Source: Verrucomicrobiota bacterium (GTDB lineage Bacteria > Verrucomicrobiota > Verrucomicrobiia > Opitutales > Opitutaceae). Taken from it: DNA of 64,000 nucleotides. A model generated the notes under the pieces. That model made no database searches, was not told the DNA's origin, and was given only the letters and a program-made list of their open reading frames with translations. The translations under genes and the position numbers were made by a program. The stretch spans positions 23,018 through 87,017 of the forward strand of contig JAEZGX010000034.1 in the NCBI GenBank assembly GCA_023416735.1, read 5' to 3'. Shown here in pieces: positions 34,285 to 42,377 of the stretch. Position 1 is the first letter of the stretch, and every line of letters begins with the position of its first letter.

Positions 34285-34779
34285 CTACGACGGCGGGAGG
34301 TTGAGGGCTTCGCGGATTTGGGCGACGAGGACTTCCGGGGTCGGCGAGACGTCGAGGGAAAGGGCGTCGGCGGGTGGCTCGAGCGTGGCGAGCTGGCTGT
34401 CGAGCATCGACGACTTCATGTAGTGACCCTGCCGGCTGGAGATGCGGGAGAGGAGGAGTTCGCGCGAGCCGTGGAGATGGACAATACGGACTCGGGCGGG
34501 ATCGACGACGAGGAAACGGCGGTAGGATTCGCGAAGCGCGGAGCAGGCGAGGACGGCGTTTTCGTTGCGAGCGAGGCAGGCTTGGAGGTGGGCGCGAAGG
34601 GCTTCGAGCCACGGGGCGCGATCGTCGTCGTTGAGCGGCTGGCCGGCGGACATCTTGGCGATGTTGGCGGGCGGGTGAAAATCGTCGGCGTCGGCGAACG
34701 ACCAATCAAGCTGACGGGCGAGGAGCTGGCCGATGGTGGTTTTGCCGCTGCCGGCGACGCCCATGACGAGGATGATCAT
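34285..34779 (-). CDS. gntK: Gluconokinase
   Basis: A 164-residue P-loop kinase phosphorylating D-gluconate to 6-phosphogluconate. It has the Walker A motif VMGVAGSGKTTIGQLLA, the gluconate-site region FADADDFHPPANIAKMSAG followed by QPLNDDDRAPWL, ACSALRESYR and SRQGHYMKSSMLDSQLATLE. All are standard for the GntK/thermoresistant gluconokinase family, and the length is right. The permease and dehydratase genes usually found with it are absent. Confidence 0.94.
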   Translation of the reverse strand: MIILVMGVAGSGKTTIGQLLARQLDWSFADADDFHPPANIAKMSAGQPLNDDDRAPWLEALRAHLQACLARNENAVLACSALRESYRRFLVVDPARVRIVHLHGSRELLLSRISSRQGHYMKSSMLDSQLATLEPPADALSLDVSPTPEVLVAQIREALNLPPS

Positions 34780-34828
34780 GCGTGGTGGGGAGAATGCGGG
34801 AGGCGAGAGTCGATCGGAAGCTGTCCGA

Positions 34829-35290
34829 CTAGACGTTTTCCCAGGCGCGGGCGGCGACGGGGTCGCGGCCCTCGTCGAACTCGATGTGGTCGGCGATCGT
34901 TTCGATGGGTTTACCCTCGAGGCCGGCGTCGCGTATCCGTTGTGGGAGGACAGAGGAACGCTCGTCCCGCCAGCCGAGTTTCAGGATAAAACGATTCCAG
35001 ATGTGGCATTCTTCGTCGGTGCGCGGCGTGCCGCGGGCATGGGCCCAGGCGAGGATTTCCTCGTCGGTGCCGCCTTCAAGCGTGCGGGCTTTGAGGTCGG
35101 CGTAGGCGATGCCCAGGAAGCGGCAGCAGCGGCCGTCGAGGACGAAGAATTGGGAATCGCCGAGATTGGCGACGTAGTCGGGCGGAAGTTGGCCGGCGGC
35201 GTGCAGGCGGATCTTGTCGAGCATGCGGCCGAAGTAGATGAGGCGGCCGACTTTGGAGTAGATGCTGCGAAGACCGGGGACGGCGGGCAT
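34829..35290 (-). CDS. DUF5069 protein
   Basis: A 153-residue protein from ATG 35290. The frame extends upstream to 35785 but that part is antisense to the LuxR regulator. Recognisable features are VPGLRSIYSKVGRLIYFGRM, LDKIRLHAAGQLPPDY, NLGDSQFFVLDGRCCRFLG and the C-terminal region ECHIWNRFILKLGWRD. These match DUF5069, a small soluble family common in Verrucomicrobia, Planctomycetes and cyanobacteria with no known function. It lies 59 bp after the LuxR-type regulator on the same strand. Confidence 0.78.
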   Translation of the reverse strand: MPAVPGLRSIYSKVGRLIYFGRMLDKIRLHAAGQLPPDYVANLGDSQFFVLDGRCCRFLGIAYADLKARTLEGGTDEEILAWAHARGTPRTDEECHIWNRFILKLGWRDERSSVLPQRIRDAGLEGKPIETIADHIEFDEGRDPVAARAWENV

Positions 35291-35349
35291 GGGCAGGATT
35301 TTCGAGTTTTGAATTCCGATTTTGGATCCGAGGAGAGCGGTGACTTTTC

Positions 35350-36009
35350 TTACTTCTCGGCGGAGATGAGGCCGGTGCGGAGAGCGTAGCGGACGACGCC
35401 GGCGACATCGTGGAGGCCGAGGCGGGCCATGAGGTGCATGCGGTGCGTCTCGATGGTTTTGACGCTGAGGTTGAGGAGGAAAGCGATTTCCTTGGTGCTG
35501 CGGCCCTCCGCGATGAGTTGCACGATTTCGCGCATGCGGGGCGTGAGGGTTCTCGAGGTGTCGGCCTTGGGGTCGTTGGCGAGTTGGCGATGGCGGGCGA
35601 GGACCTCCTTGGAGATGGCGGGGCTGAGGTAGGTTTCGCCGCGTTCGACGGCTTCGAGGGCGAGGCGGAGTTCGGCGGTGGCGGCGTCTTTCAGCAGGTA
35701 ACCGGTGGCGCCGGCGCGGAGCGCTTGGATCACGTAGTCCTCGCCGGTGTGCATCGAGAGAATCAGGACTTTGGTGCGCGGACATTCGCGGAGAATGCGC
35801 GCGGTGGCGTCGAGGCCGTTGAGGCTCGGCATCGTGATGTCCATGATCACGACGTCAGGATTGTGTTGGTGGACGAGGGCGAGGGTTTCGCGGCCGTCAC
35901 CGGATTCGGCGACGATGGTCACGCCGGGCAATTTCTCGAGAAGAGTGCGAATGCCGGCGCGAACGAGCGAGTGATCGTCAGCGAGGATGATGGAGAGCGG
36001 ACCGGGCAC
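35350..36009 (-). CDS. NarL/FixJ-type response regulator
   Basis: A 219-residue regulator: receiver domain (IILADDHSLVRAGIRTLLE, phospho-acceptor D57 in VVIMDITMP, YLLKDA) and C-terminal LuxR helix-turn-helix (LTPRMREIVQLIAEGRSTKE, IAFLLNLSVKTIETHRMHLM). It starts 9 bp after the stop of the histidine kinase at 36019, so the pair is one operon and almost certainly one phosphotransfer pathway. Target genes are not evident. Confidence 0.94.
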   Translation of the reverse strand: MPGPLSIILADDHSLVRAGIRTLLEKLPGVTIVAESGDGRETLALVHQHNPDVVIMDITMPSLNGLDATARILRECPRTKVLILSMHTGEDYVIQALRAGATGYLLKDAATAELRLALEAVERGETYLSPAISKEVLARHRQLANDPKADTSRTLTPRMREIVQLIAEGRSTKEIAFLLNLSVKTIETHRMHLMARLGLHDVAGVVRYALRTGLISAEK

Positions 36010-36018
36010 GATGATGAC

Positions 36019-37947
36019 TCAATGAGGATCGTAGGAGTTGGACAGCGGAAAAATCGCTTCGACCTCGGTGCCGCGATCGGGGGCGGAGAGGAGGATGAGC
36101 GTGCCGCCGGCGAGCGAGGCGCGCTCGTGCATGCCGAGGAGGCCGAGGCTGCCGCTGCGTTCGGCGCGGAGGCGCGCGGCGGCGGCGTCGAACCCGATGC
36201 CGTCGTCGCGGACGGCAAGGCGGAGATTGCCGTCGTGCAGCCCGAGCGAGACGTAGATGTTTTTCGCGCGCGAGTGGCGGAGGGCGTTGGTCAAGGCTTC
36301 CTGGGCGATGCGGAAGCAGGCGGTTTCGAGGGTGGCGTCGCAGCGGCCGAGGAGCGGGTCGGTGTTGAGGTGGACGTGCGGAGTATTGGGCCGGCCTTGG
36401 TGTTGCTGCATGAGCCAGTTGAGGGCGTGCACGAGACCGAGGTCGTCGAGGAGGGGCGGGCGGAGATCGAGCGAGAGCGAGCGGACCTGTTTGAGCAGGC
36501 GATCGAGCAGGGCGATCGGCTCCTCGATCTGCGGCAGGATGGTTTGGAGTTCGGGCGCGAAGGTGGCGGATTGTAGGTGAATTTTGGCTACCGTGAGCAC
36601 CTGGCCGATTTCGTCGTGGAGTTCGCGGGCGATGTGGCGCCGTTCGAGTTCCTGGATCTGCAGGAGGCGGCGGGAGAGCTGTTGGAGCCGGGCAGAGGTG
36701 CTGGCGAGTTCGGTCTGTTGGTGTTTGAGCGTGGTGATGTCGATTTGGGAGCCGATCAGGCGCGCGGGTTGGCCGGACTCGTCGAGTTCGAGGTTGGCGT
36801 GGATCATGAACCACCGCCACGAACCGTCCTTGTGGCGCATGCGGTATTCGACGGTGAAGTCGGGCCAAGGGGCGGCGAGGTAGCGCGCGATGAACGATTG
36901 GAGCTGCACCAAGTCGTCGGGGTGGCAGCGAGATTCCCACTCGGCCGAGTCGTTGCCGATTTCGTGATCCTCGAATCCGAGCTGCCGTTTCCAGCGGCTG
37001 GAGAATTGAGCGTGGCTGGTGCCCAGTTTCCAGGACCACAGACCGATGCGGCCGGCGTCGAGGGCGAGATTGAGTTGTTTTTCGCTCTCGCGAAGCGCGG
37101 CGACGGTGCGCTGGCGTTCGGCGAGTTCGGTGGCGGCGCGCTCGTTGGCCAGGGCGAGCTCGTGCCGGTCGATGGCGAGGTCGATGCGCAGCGCGAGCTC
37201 GGCGTAGTGCTTTTCGTGATTCACCACGTAGTCGGTGGCGCCGAGCTTGAAGGCGGCGACGACCTTTTCCTCGTTTTCGAAGGTGGTCATGAGGATGACC
37301 GGCGTGCGCAGTTCGCGGCTGCGGATTTCGGCGAGGAGTTGGAGCGCTTCGAGGTCGGGCGGGCTGTGATCGAGGATCAGCAGATCGAAGCTGACATCCG
37401 GGCCGACGCGCTCCAGCGCTTCGGTGGCGGATGAGGCGAGTTCGATCGTGAGGTGAGGCGCGGCGTCGGCCAGGTGTTTGATGAGAAGGAGGGATTTGTC
37501 GGACGGGCTCGCGACGAGGAGGATGTTGCGCGGGCGGAGGCGGGGTTGAAGGGCGTTGAACGCACGGCGCCGGCGCTCGATGACCTCGCGGAGTTGGTGA
37601 GGGAGCGAAAGCAGGTAGCCGCTGCGTTTGCGGACGTAGTCGTCGGCGCCGAGGCGCAGTGCTTGCGAGGCGAGTTCGGTGTCGCCTGCGCCGGTGACGA
37701 GAACGATCGGGGTGTTGAAGCCCTCTTCGGCGAGGGTCTTGAGGATCTCGAGACCGTCCATGTCGGGGAGTCGTTGATCGACGAGGAGGACGGAGTGGCG
37801 GCGGGTGCGGGCGCGCGGGAGGAATTCGGCGGCGCGGCTGACAATTTCGAGGTCGATGTCGGGCGCGTGGTGGGCGAAATGGGCGCGCGTAAGTTCGGCG
37901 TCGGCGGGATCGTCTTCCGCGTAGAGCACGTTCAATACGGGGCGCAT
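36019..37947 (-). CDS. Histidine kinase with two N-terminal receiver domains (REC-REC-PAS-HisKA_3-HATPase)
   Basis: A 642-residue soluble protein. Receiver 1 (about 5-120) has VLYAEDDPADAELTRAHF and D57 in LLVDQRLPDMDG. Receiver 2 (about 140-260) is diverged: ILLVASPSDKSLLLIKHL lacks the acidic pair but keeps an aspartate in LLILDHSPPDLE. A PAS_3-type domain with LGFEDHEIGNDSAEW and MRHKDGSWRWFMIHANLE follows, then the HisKA_3 box ERRHIARELHDEIGQVL and an ATPase ending FGLLGMHERA-like (GSLGLLGMHERASLAGG). The N-terminal receivers suggest it is an output stage of a larger phosphorelay feeding the NarL-type partner. Confidence 0.9.
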   Translation of the reverse strand: MRPVLNVLYAEDDPADAELTRAHFAHHAPDIDLEIVSRAAEFLPRARTRRHSVLLVDQRLPDMDGLEILKTLAEEGFNTPIVLVTGAGDTELASQALRLGADDYVRKRSGYLLSLPHQLREVIERRRRAFNALQPRLRPRNILLVASPSDKSLLLIKHLADAAPHLTIELASSATEALERVGPDVSFDLLILDHSPPDLEALQLLAEIRSRELRTPVILMTTFENEEKVVAAFKLGATDYVVNHEKHYAELALRIDLAIDRHELALANERAATELAERQRTVAALRESEKQLNLALDAGRIGLWSWKLGTSHAQFSSRWKRQLGFEDHEIGNDSAEWESRCHPDDLVQLQSFIARYLAAPWPDFTVEYRMRHKDGSWRWFMIHANLELDESGQPARLIGSQIDITTLKHQQTELASTSARLQQLSRRLLQIQELERRHIARELHDEIGQVLTVAKIHLQSATFAPELQTILPQIEEPIALLDRLLKQVRSLSLDLRPPLLDDLGLVHALNWLMQQHQGRPNTPHVHLNTDPLLGRCDATLETACFRIAQEALTNALRHSRAKNIYVSLGLHDGNLRLAVRDDGIGFDAAAARLRAERSGSLGLLGMHERASLAGGTLILLSAPDRGTEVEAIFPLSNSYDPH

Positions 37948-38045
37948 GCGAGGATCATCGCCGGCTGGCGAGTGACTGCAATGTTACAGCGAAGCGGACG
38001 GTGCGCGGGACGAGCGAGACCGTGTCTCCGCCGGCGAATTTTGGG

Positions 38046-38078
38046 GCGAGGCGCGCAGCGATGCGCCTCGCTTTTTTA
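38046..38078 (+). terminator. Rho-independent terminator on the plus strand with no upstream plus-strand gene
   Basis: A perfect 9-bp stem GCGAGGCGC / GCGCCTCGC with an 8-nt loop is followed by TTTTTTATTT. Its U tract is on the plus strand, while both flanking genes are on the minus strand. Confidence 0.75.
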
Positions 38079-38080
38079 TT

Positions 38081-38359
38081 TCAATCGTTGCCCCAAAAAT
38101 AAACGGCCGTGCAGAGCAGAGCGGAGGCGATGGTGGGGCCGTTGACCCAGAGCGGGTCGAACTTCATCGCGTATTTTTCGACGAGCCAGATGACGAGCCA
38201 GCATTTGAGTGCGATCAACAGCCAGCAGCAGAGGAGGAGTTTTTCGACGCGCGGATTGCGGCGCGGCAGGCTTTCGAGCAACCGCACTTCCTCGACGAAC
38301 GCGCGATCGTAGTCGGCCGGCGGGCGGCGGGTGATAAGTTGAAGGAGGTTGGGAATCAT
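38081..38359 (-). CDS. Small membrane protein, function unknown
   Basis: A 92-residue protein. The N-terminal 40 residues are soluble (MIPNLLQLITRRPPADYD, VRLLESLPRRNPRVEK). Two hydrophobic segments follow, LLLCCWLLIALKCWLVIWLV and TIASALLCTAVYFW, ending in GND. Codon use matches neighbouring genes, supporting a real gene. I do not recognise a family. It stands alone between the two-receiver kinase and the BON-domain gene. Confidence 0.6.
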   Translation of the reverse strand: MIPNLLQLITRRPPADYDRAFVEEVRLLESLPRRNPRVEKLLLCCWLLIALKCWLVIWLVEKYAMKFDPLWVNGPTIASALLCTAVYFWGND

Positions 38360-38583
38360 GCGTGTGGTGAAAACGCTACCGGGAAGAAGCGAAAAAGGAA
38401 GCGGCGGGGCGGGAAGGAGGCGGGTTGGGCGATCTTGCGAGATGCGGGAACGGGGCGAGGGCCGTCGTGCGAATTTCGATGACGCGCGAGGTCAGCGGCG
38501 GAGCGGAGATTTTTAATCGATTGAGGACGAGCGGCTAGGCGCGAAGCGGCGGCCCGGTGGCATCGGTTTCGCTTTCGTAACCT

Positions 38584-39099
38584 GTGAAACGACGGAAAGG
38601 GAGTTGGATGAGTCTTGGTCTGGCGATCGCGTTGCCGGTAATGGCAGCGACCACGGAGATCGACCGGCAAATCGAAGATGCGGCGTGGGCGTCGCGGTCT
38701 TTACGAGGGATTTTGCAGCAGCGCGTGCAGCTGACGAGCGCGGGCGGCGTGGTGACCTTGCGCGGCATGGTGCAGGACGTTGAGCAGAAGGCGCTGGCGG
38801 AGAAGGCGGTGCGGGCGATTCCGGGCGTGACGCGGGTGGACAACCAGCTCGAGGTGCAGTTTTCGGGGCGCGAACGGGGGGACGGATGGCTTGAGTTAAA
38901 GATTCGGGGGAAGCTCCTGCTGGAATCGGATGTAAATGTGCGCACGACGCATGTGAGTGTGGCCGACGGAATCGTGACGCTAACGGGGTTCGCCGAAACG
39001 GATACACAACGTGAGTTGATCGAGGTGCTGGCGCGAAATGTGGAAGGCGTGAAGGACGTGCGGAACGAACTGCAGTTGAATTCGGCGGGGTTGAGGTAG
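38584..39099 (+). CDS. Periplasmic BON-domain protein
   Basis: A 171-residue protein. The GTG start at 38584 gives a complete signal peptide with a basic n-region (KRRKGSWMSLGLAIALPVMA). The ATG at 38608 has a better ribosome site (GGGAG) but loses the basic residues. Two BON repeats follow, with VVTLRGMVQDVEQKALAEKA and VRAIPGVTRVDNQLEV, then HVSVADGIVTLTGFAETDTQ and ARNVEGVKDVRNELQL. BON domains are thought to bind phospholipid or interact with the envelope, as in OsmY. A stress or envelope-maintenance role is likely. Confidence 0.85.
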   Translation: MKRRKGSWMSLGLAIALPVMAATTEIDRQIEDAAWASRSLRGILQQRVQLTSAGGVVTLRGMVQDVEQKALAEKAVRAIPGVTRVDNQLEVQFSGRERGDGWLELKIRGKLLLESDVNVRTTHVSVADGIVTLTGFAETDTQRELIEVLARNVEGVKDVRNELQLNSAGLR

Positions 39100-39199
39100 A
39101 ATCGGGTCGACGGCCGGTGGGCGGTTCGGGGCGAGGCCCGGCGCGGGACTTGTGGAGCGAGCTGGCGCGGTGAAACCTTCGGCGATAATTTCCGTCACC

Positions 39200-39739
39200 A
39201 TGACCATCATGAAACTCACACACCGTTTTACCCTGACAGCGATACTTGGTCTGGTGGCCGTAACGGGATGGGCGGCCGCGCCGACGAACGGAAAGGCGGA
39301 GCCGCGCGTCACGGTGACGTTTTCCGAACCGGAGAAGTTCACCGATGCGGCGGATGGTCAGCGTGGCTCGCAGGTGCGTCGAGAGGACAACCTGGCGGAC
39401 ATCGAAGACTACATCGTCGAACGCGCGGGCCGTTATCTCGAAGAAGGCCAGCGATTGAACGTGACGGTGACGGACGTGGATCTCGCCGGCGAAGTGGAGC
39501 CCTGGCGGACGCATGGCGCGCATGACCTGCGCATCGTAAAAGACATTTATCCTCCGCGGATCGATCTCAGCTACCAGCTGCTCGACGCGAACGGCGCCGT
39601 GGTGAAGGAAGGCGAGCGGAAGCTGAAGGACATGATGTTCAACTGGAAGATCACGATCAATCACAGCGATCCGCGCGTGCATGAAAAAGGGCTGATCGAT
39701 GACTGGCTGCGCAACGAATTCAGGCGCGGCAAGAAGTAG
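39200..39739 (+). CDS. DUF3016 secreted protein
   Basis: About 179 residues from ATG 39200 (ATG 39209 is also possible), with the signal peptide THRFTLTAILGLVAVTGWAA. The mature part has VTFSEPEKFTDAADG, the conserved RYLEEGQRLNVTVTDVDLAG, GAHDLRIVKDIYPPRIDLSY and the C-terminal DPRVHEKGLIDDWLRNEF, which match DUF3016. No function is known. It follows the BON gene by 100 bp and has its own terminator. Confidence 0.82.
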   Translation: MTIMKLTHRFTLTAILGLVAVTGWAAAPTNGKAEPRVTVTFSEPEKFTDAADGQRGSQVRREDNLADIEDYIVERAGRYLEEGQRLNVTVTDVDLAGEVEPWRTHGAHDLRIVKDIYPPRIDLSYQLLDANGAVVKEGERKLKDMMFNWKITINHSDPRVHEKGLIDDWLRNEFRRGKK

Positions 39740-39766
39740 GCGACGACCCGAAGATCCGATTTGCTC

Positions 39767-39807
39767 GCGACCGCGAAACCGACAGGTTCGCGGTCGCTTT
39801 ATTTTTC
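39767..39807 (+). terminator. Rho-independent terminator after the DUF3016 gene
   Basis: A perfect 11-bp stem GCGACCGCGAA / TTCGCGGTCGC with a 9-nt loop is followed by TTTATTTTTC. The next gene's ATG lies two bases beyond it. Confidence 0.9.
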
Positions 39808-39808
39808 G

Positions 39809-40201
39809 ATGGAAGAGCCAAAGGACCTCGGAGGGACGGCGCGGCTGGATCGCTGGTTGTGGGCGGTGCGAATGTTCAAGACTCGAGCGCTGGCGGCGGA
39901 TGCGTGTCGGGCGGGGAGTGTGAGCGTGGGAGCGTTGGCGGCGAAGCCGGCGCGCGAAGTTCATGCCGGCGAGCGGGTCACGGTGCGGCAAGGATTGGTG
40001 ACGCGGACCTTGCGGGTCGTGGGGATGCCGAAGTCGCGGGTCGGGGCAAAGAAAGTGCCGGAGTTTTGCGAAGACCTGACGCCGCCGAGTGAATTCGAAA
40101 AGGCGGCGGCGCAGCGGGTGCAGCATTTCCTGGCGCGGGAAAAAGGAACGGGGCGGCCGACGAAGCGCGACCGGCGGGCGATCGATCAACTGCTGGGGTG
40201 A
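39809..40201 (+). CDS. S4-domain RNA-binding protein (Hsp15/RqcP-like)
   Basis: A 130-residue protein from ATG 39809. The S4 domain (about 10-70) shows RLDRWLWAVRMFKTRALAAD, ACRAGSVSVGALAAKPAREV and HAGERVTVRQG. A basic tail (REKGTGRPTKRDRRAIDQLL) follows, as in ribosome-associated heat shock protein Hsp15, which rescues stalled 50S-peptidyl-tRNA complexes. The ATG sits directly after a terminator U tract and has no Shine-Dalgarno, so it is leaderless, depends on read-through, or starts elsewhere (TTG 39761 is in frame within the hairpin). Confidence 0.82.
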   Translation: MEEPKDLGGTARLDRWLWAVRMFKTRALAADACRAGSVSVGALAAKPAREVHAGERVTVRQGLVTRTLRVVGMPKSRVGAKKVPEFCEDLTPPSEFEKAAAQRVQHFLAREKGTGRPTKRDRRAIDQLLG

Positions 40202-40406
40202 GGCGGGCGGTTGTTGTTGCAGGAGATTTGTGGTGGCGGGCGCAAGTGTGGCGCAGATGCGCGCCTTAAGCGTTTCGAGTCTAAATGCCGGCGGGAATGT
40301 GCCGAAAAAGGAGGCGCATGCATGCCCGCGACATGTTCTTCCTTGCTGCCTGCGCGACGCGAAGGGGTATTGGCGTTGCGGGAGACCGGTTTGAAGGGGT
40401 GCGGCG

Positions 40407-42377
40407 ATGAACGGAGCGGCGCAGACCAGCGGGATCGCGGACTTTTCGGCGGCACCGGAGGCCGACCGCACGGCGGCTCCGCGTCTGGACCGGCTGCTGG
40501 CGGCGTATTCACGGGAAGTGATCGGGCGAACAAACCGACTGTTTGTCTGGCTACTGCTGGCGCAGTGGGCGATCGCGATGGGCGCGGGCGCGTGGTCGGC
40601 GCGCGAAAGCGGAACAGTCGCGCCGCTGGTGGTGGCGGGAGTGGCGGGCGGCTTGCTGTCGCTGCCGGCGCTCGGATTGATGCGGTGGCTGCCGGCGGAG
40701 TTCGTGACGCGTGGCGCGGTGGCGCTGGCGCAAGCGGGGTTTGCGGCGTTATTGATTCATCTCTCGGGCGGGCGGGTGGAGGCCCATTTTCAAATTTTCG
40801 CGACGCTGGCGTTTTTGGCGCTCTATCGGGATTGGCGGCTGCTGCCGATTGCGACGGCGGGCGTGCTGGTGCATCACCTCGTGCTCGGGCTCTCGTCGCC
40901 GGGAGCGTTGTATGGCGAAACGGATACAACGCTCTGGCGCATAGCGGAGCATGGCGGGTGGCTGCTGGCGGAAAACGTCGTCTTGATCTGGTCGTGTGTG
41001 ATTTCGCGGCGCGAGATGCGGGAGATTTGCCAGCGGCAGGATCAGCATGAGCAATTGCTTGAGCAGCTGGAGCAGCGGGTGCACGAACGCACGCGGGCGT
41101 TGGAAACGGAGATGAAGGAACGGGAGCGGACGGCGCGCGAGCTGCAGCGCAACGAGCAGCGCCATCGGGAACTGGTGGCGAGGTTGCCGATTGGAATTTT
41201 CGAGACGACGCGTTCCGGCGAGGTGCGATTCGCGAATCCCTATTTGGTCAGCCTGATCGGGCTGCCGACGAACTTCGATCCCACGGCGATTTCGCTGGCG
41301 GACGGACGCATTTTTCCGGTGCACGACCGCGAGCGGTTGTGGCACCGCCTCGAGAACGAGCGTGAAGTGCGCGGCTTTGCGGCGACCTTCCGCCATTTCG
41401 ACGGATCGGAATTCGAAGTCGTGATCAATGCCCGGTTGAAATCGACGCCGCCGGGTGAGGAAGTGATGTGCGAAGGCACGGTGGAAGACGTGACGAGCCG
41501 GAAGCGCGCGGAGCGCGATCTACATGCGTTGAACAGCCAGCTCGTGCTGGCGTCGCGGCAGGCTGGCATGGCGGAAGTGGCGACGGGCGTGCTGCATAAT
41601 GTGGGCAACGTGCTGACGAGCGTGAACCTGATCGTGCACGACGTGCAGGATCGGCTGAAGACGACGCGGTTGACGCATCTCCGGCGGGTGGTGGATGTGC
41701 TGGAGCGGGAGAAATCGCGGCTGGGAGAATTCTTTTCGCAGGACGGCGCCGGGAAGCAGTTGCCGGATTTCCTGGCGAAATTGGACGAACACCTGACGGC
41801 GGAGAACAAGCAGTTGTTGAACGATGTCGGCGGGCTCGTGCGGCACTTTGAACACATCCGCGAGATCATCGTGACGCAGCAGGGGTCGGCGCAGCTCTTC
41901 GGCGTGATCGAGACGCTCGCGCCGGCGCAGTTGTTCGAAGATGCGCTGCGGTTGAATGCGGAGTCGCTGGAGCGGCATGGGATTTCGCTGGAGCGCGTGT
42001 TCGAGCCGGTGGGTTCGGTGAAAGCGGATCGTCACAAAGTCCTGCAGATCCTCGTGAACCTGTTGAAGAATGCGAAGGACGCGTTGCAAGTGGTGAAGCC
42101 TGGCGAGCGCACGATTCGCGTGCTGGTGTCGCGGGTGAACGAGAAGACCGTGACATTATCGGTGCAGGACAACGGGCCGGGAATTCCGCCGGCGAATCTC
42201 ACGCGGATCTTCCAGCATGGTTTCACGACGAAGCCGACCGGTCACGGCTTCGGTTTGCATAGCAGCGTGCTTGCGGCGCGAGAGATGGGCGGGGACCTCA
42301 CGGCCAAGAGCGACGGGCCGGGGAAAGGGTCGATCTTCATTCTGTCGCTGCCCACGGCGACGGTGCCGGCGTCATGA
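40407..42377 (+). CDS. Membrane sensor histidine kinase with LHNVGN-type phosphoacceptor
   Basis: A 656-residue protein with about six N-terminal helices (LFVWLLLAQWAIAMGAGAW, VAPLVVAGVAGGLLSLPALG and others). The characteristic GGRVEAHFQIFATLAFLALY then RDWRLLPIATAGVLVHHL resembles a histidine-containing sensory membrane region. A coiled coil (LLEQLEQRVHERTRALETEM) leads to a PAS domain (IGIFETTRSGEVRFANPYLV). The phosphoacceptor box is unusual: EVATGVLHNVGNVLTSVNL. The ATPase has LVNLLKNAKDAL and TKPTGHGFGLHSS. The stop overlaps the start of the next gene by 4 bp (ATGA), so the two are translationally coupled. Confidence 0.88.
   Translation: MNGAAQTSGIADFSAAPEADRTAAPRLDRLLAAYSREVIGRTNRLFVWLLLAQWAIAMGAGAWSARESGTVAPLVVAGVAGGLLSLPALGLMRWLPAEFVTRGAVALAQAGFAALLIHLSGGRVEAHFQIFATLAFLALYRDWRLLPIATAGVLVHHLVLGLSSPGALYGETDTTLWRIAEHGGWLLAENVVLIWSCVISRREMREICQRQDQHEQLLEQLEQRVHERTRALETEMKERERTARELQRNEQRHRELVARLPIGIFETTRSGEVRFANPYLVSLIGLPTNFDPTAISLADGRIFPVHDRERLWHRLENEREVRGFAATFRHFDGSEFEVVINARLKSTPPGEEVMCEGTVEDVTSRKRAERDLHALNSQLVLASRQAGMAEVATGVLHNVGNVLTSVNLIVHDVQDRLKTTRLTHLRRVVDVLEREKSRLGEFFSQDGAGKQLPDFLAKLDEHLTAENKQLLNDVGGLVRHFEHIREIIVTQQGSAQLFGVIETLAPAQLFEDALRLNAESLERHGISLERVFEPVGSVKADRHKVLQILVNLLKNAKDALQVVKPGERTIRVLVSRVNEKTVTLSVQDNGPGIPPANLTRIFQHGFTTKPTGHGFGLHSSVLAAREMGGDLTAKSDGPGKGSIFILSLPTATVPAS

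Noticed and set aside
32461..34989. Plus-strand open frame of 842 codons opposite the acylase and gluconokinase
   Set aside because: Spans two well-identified minus-strand genes and has no domain.
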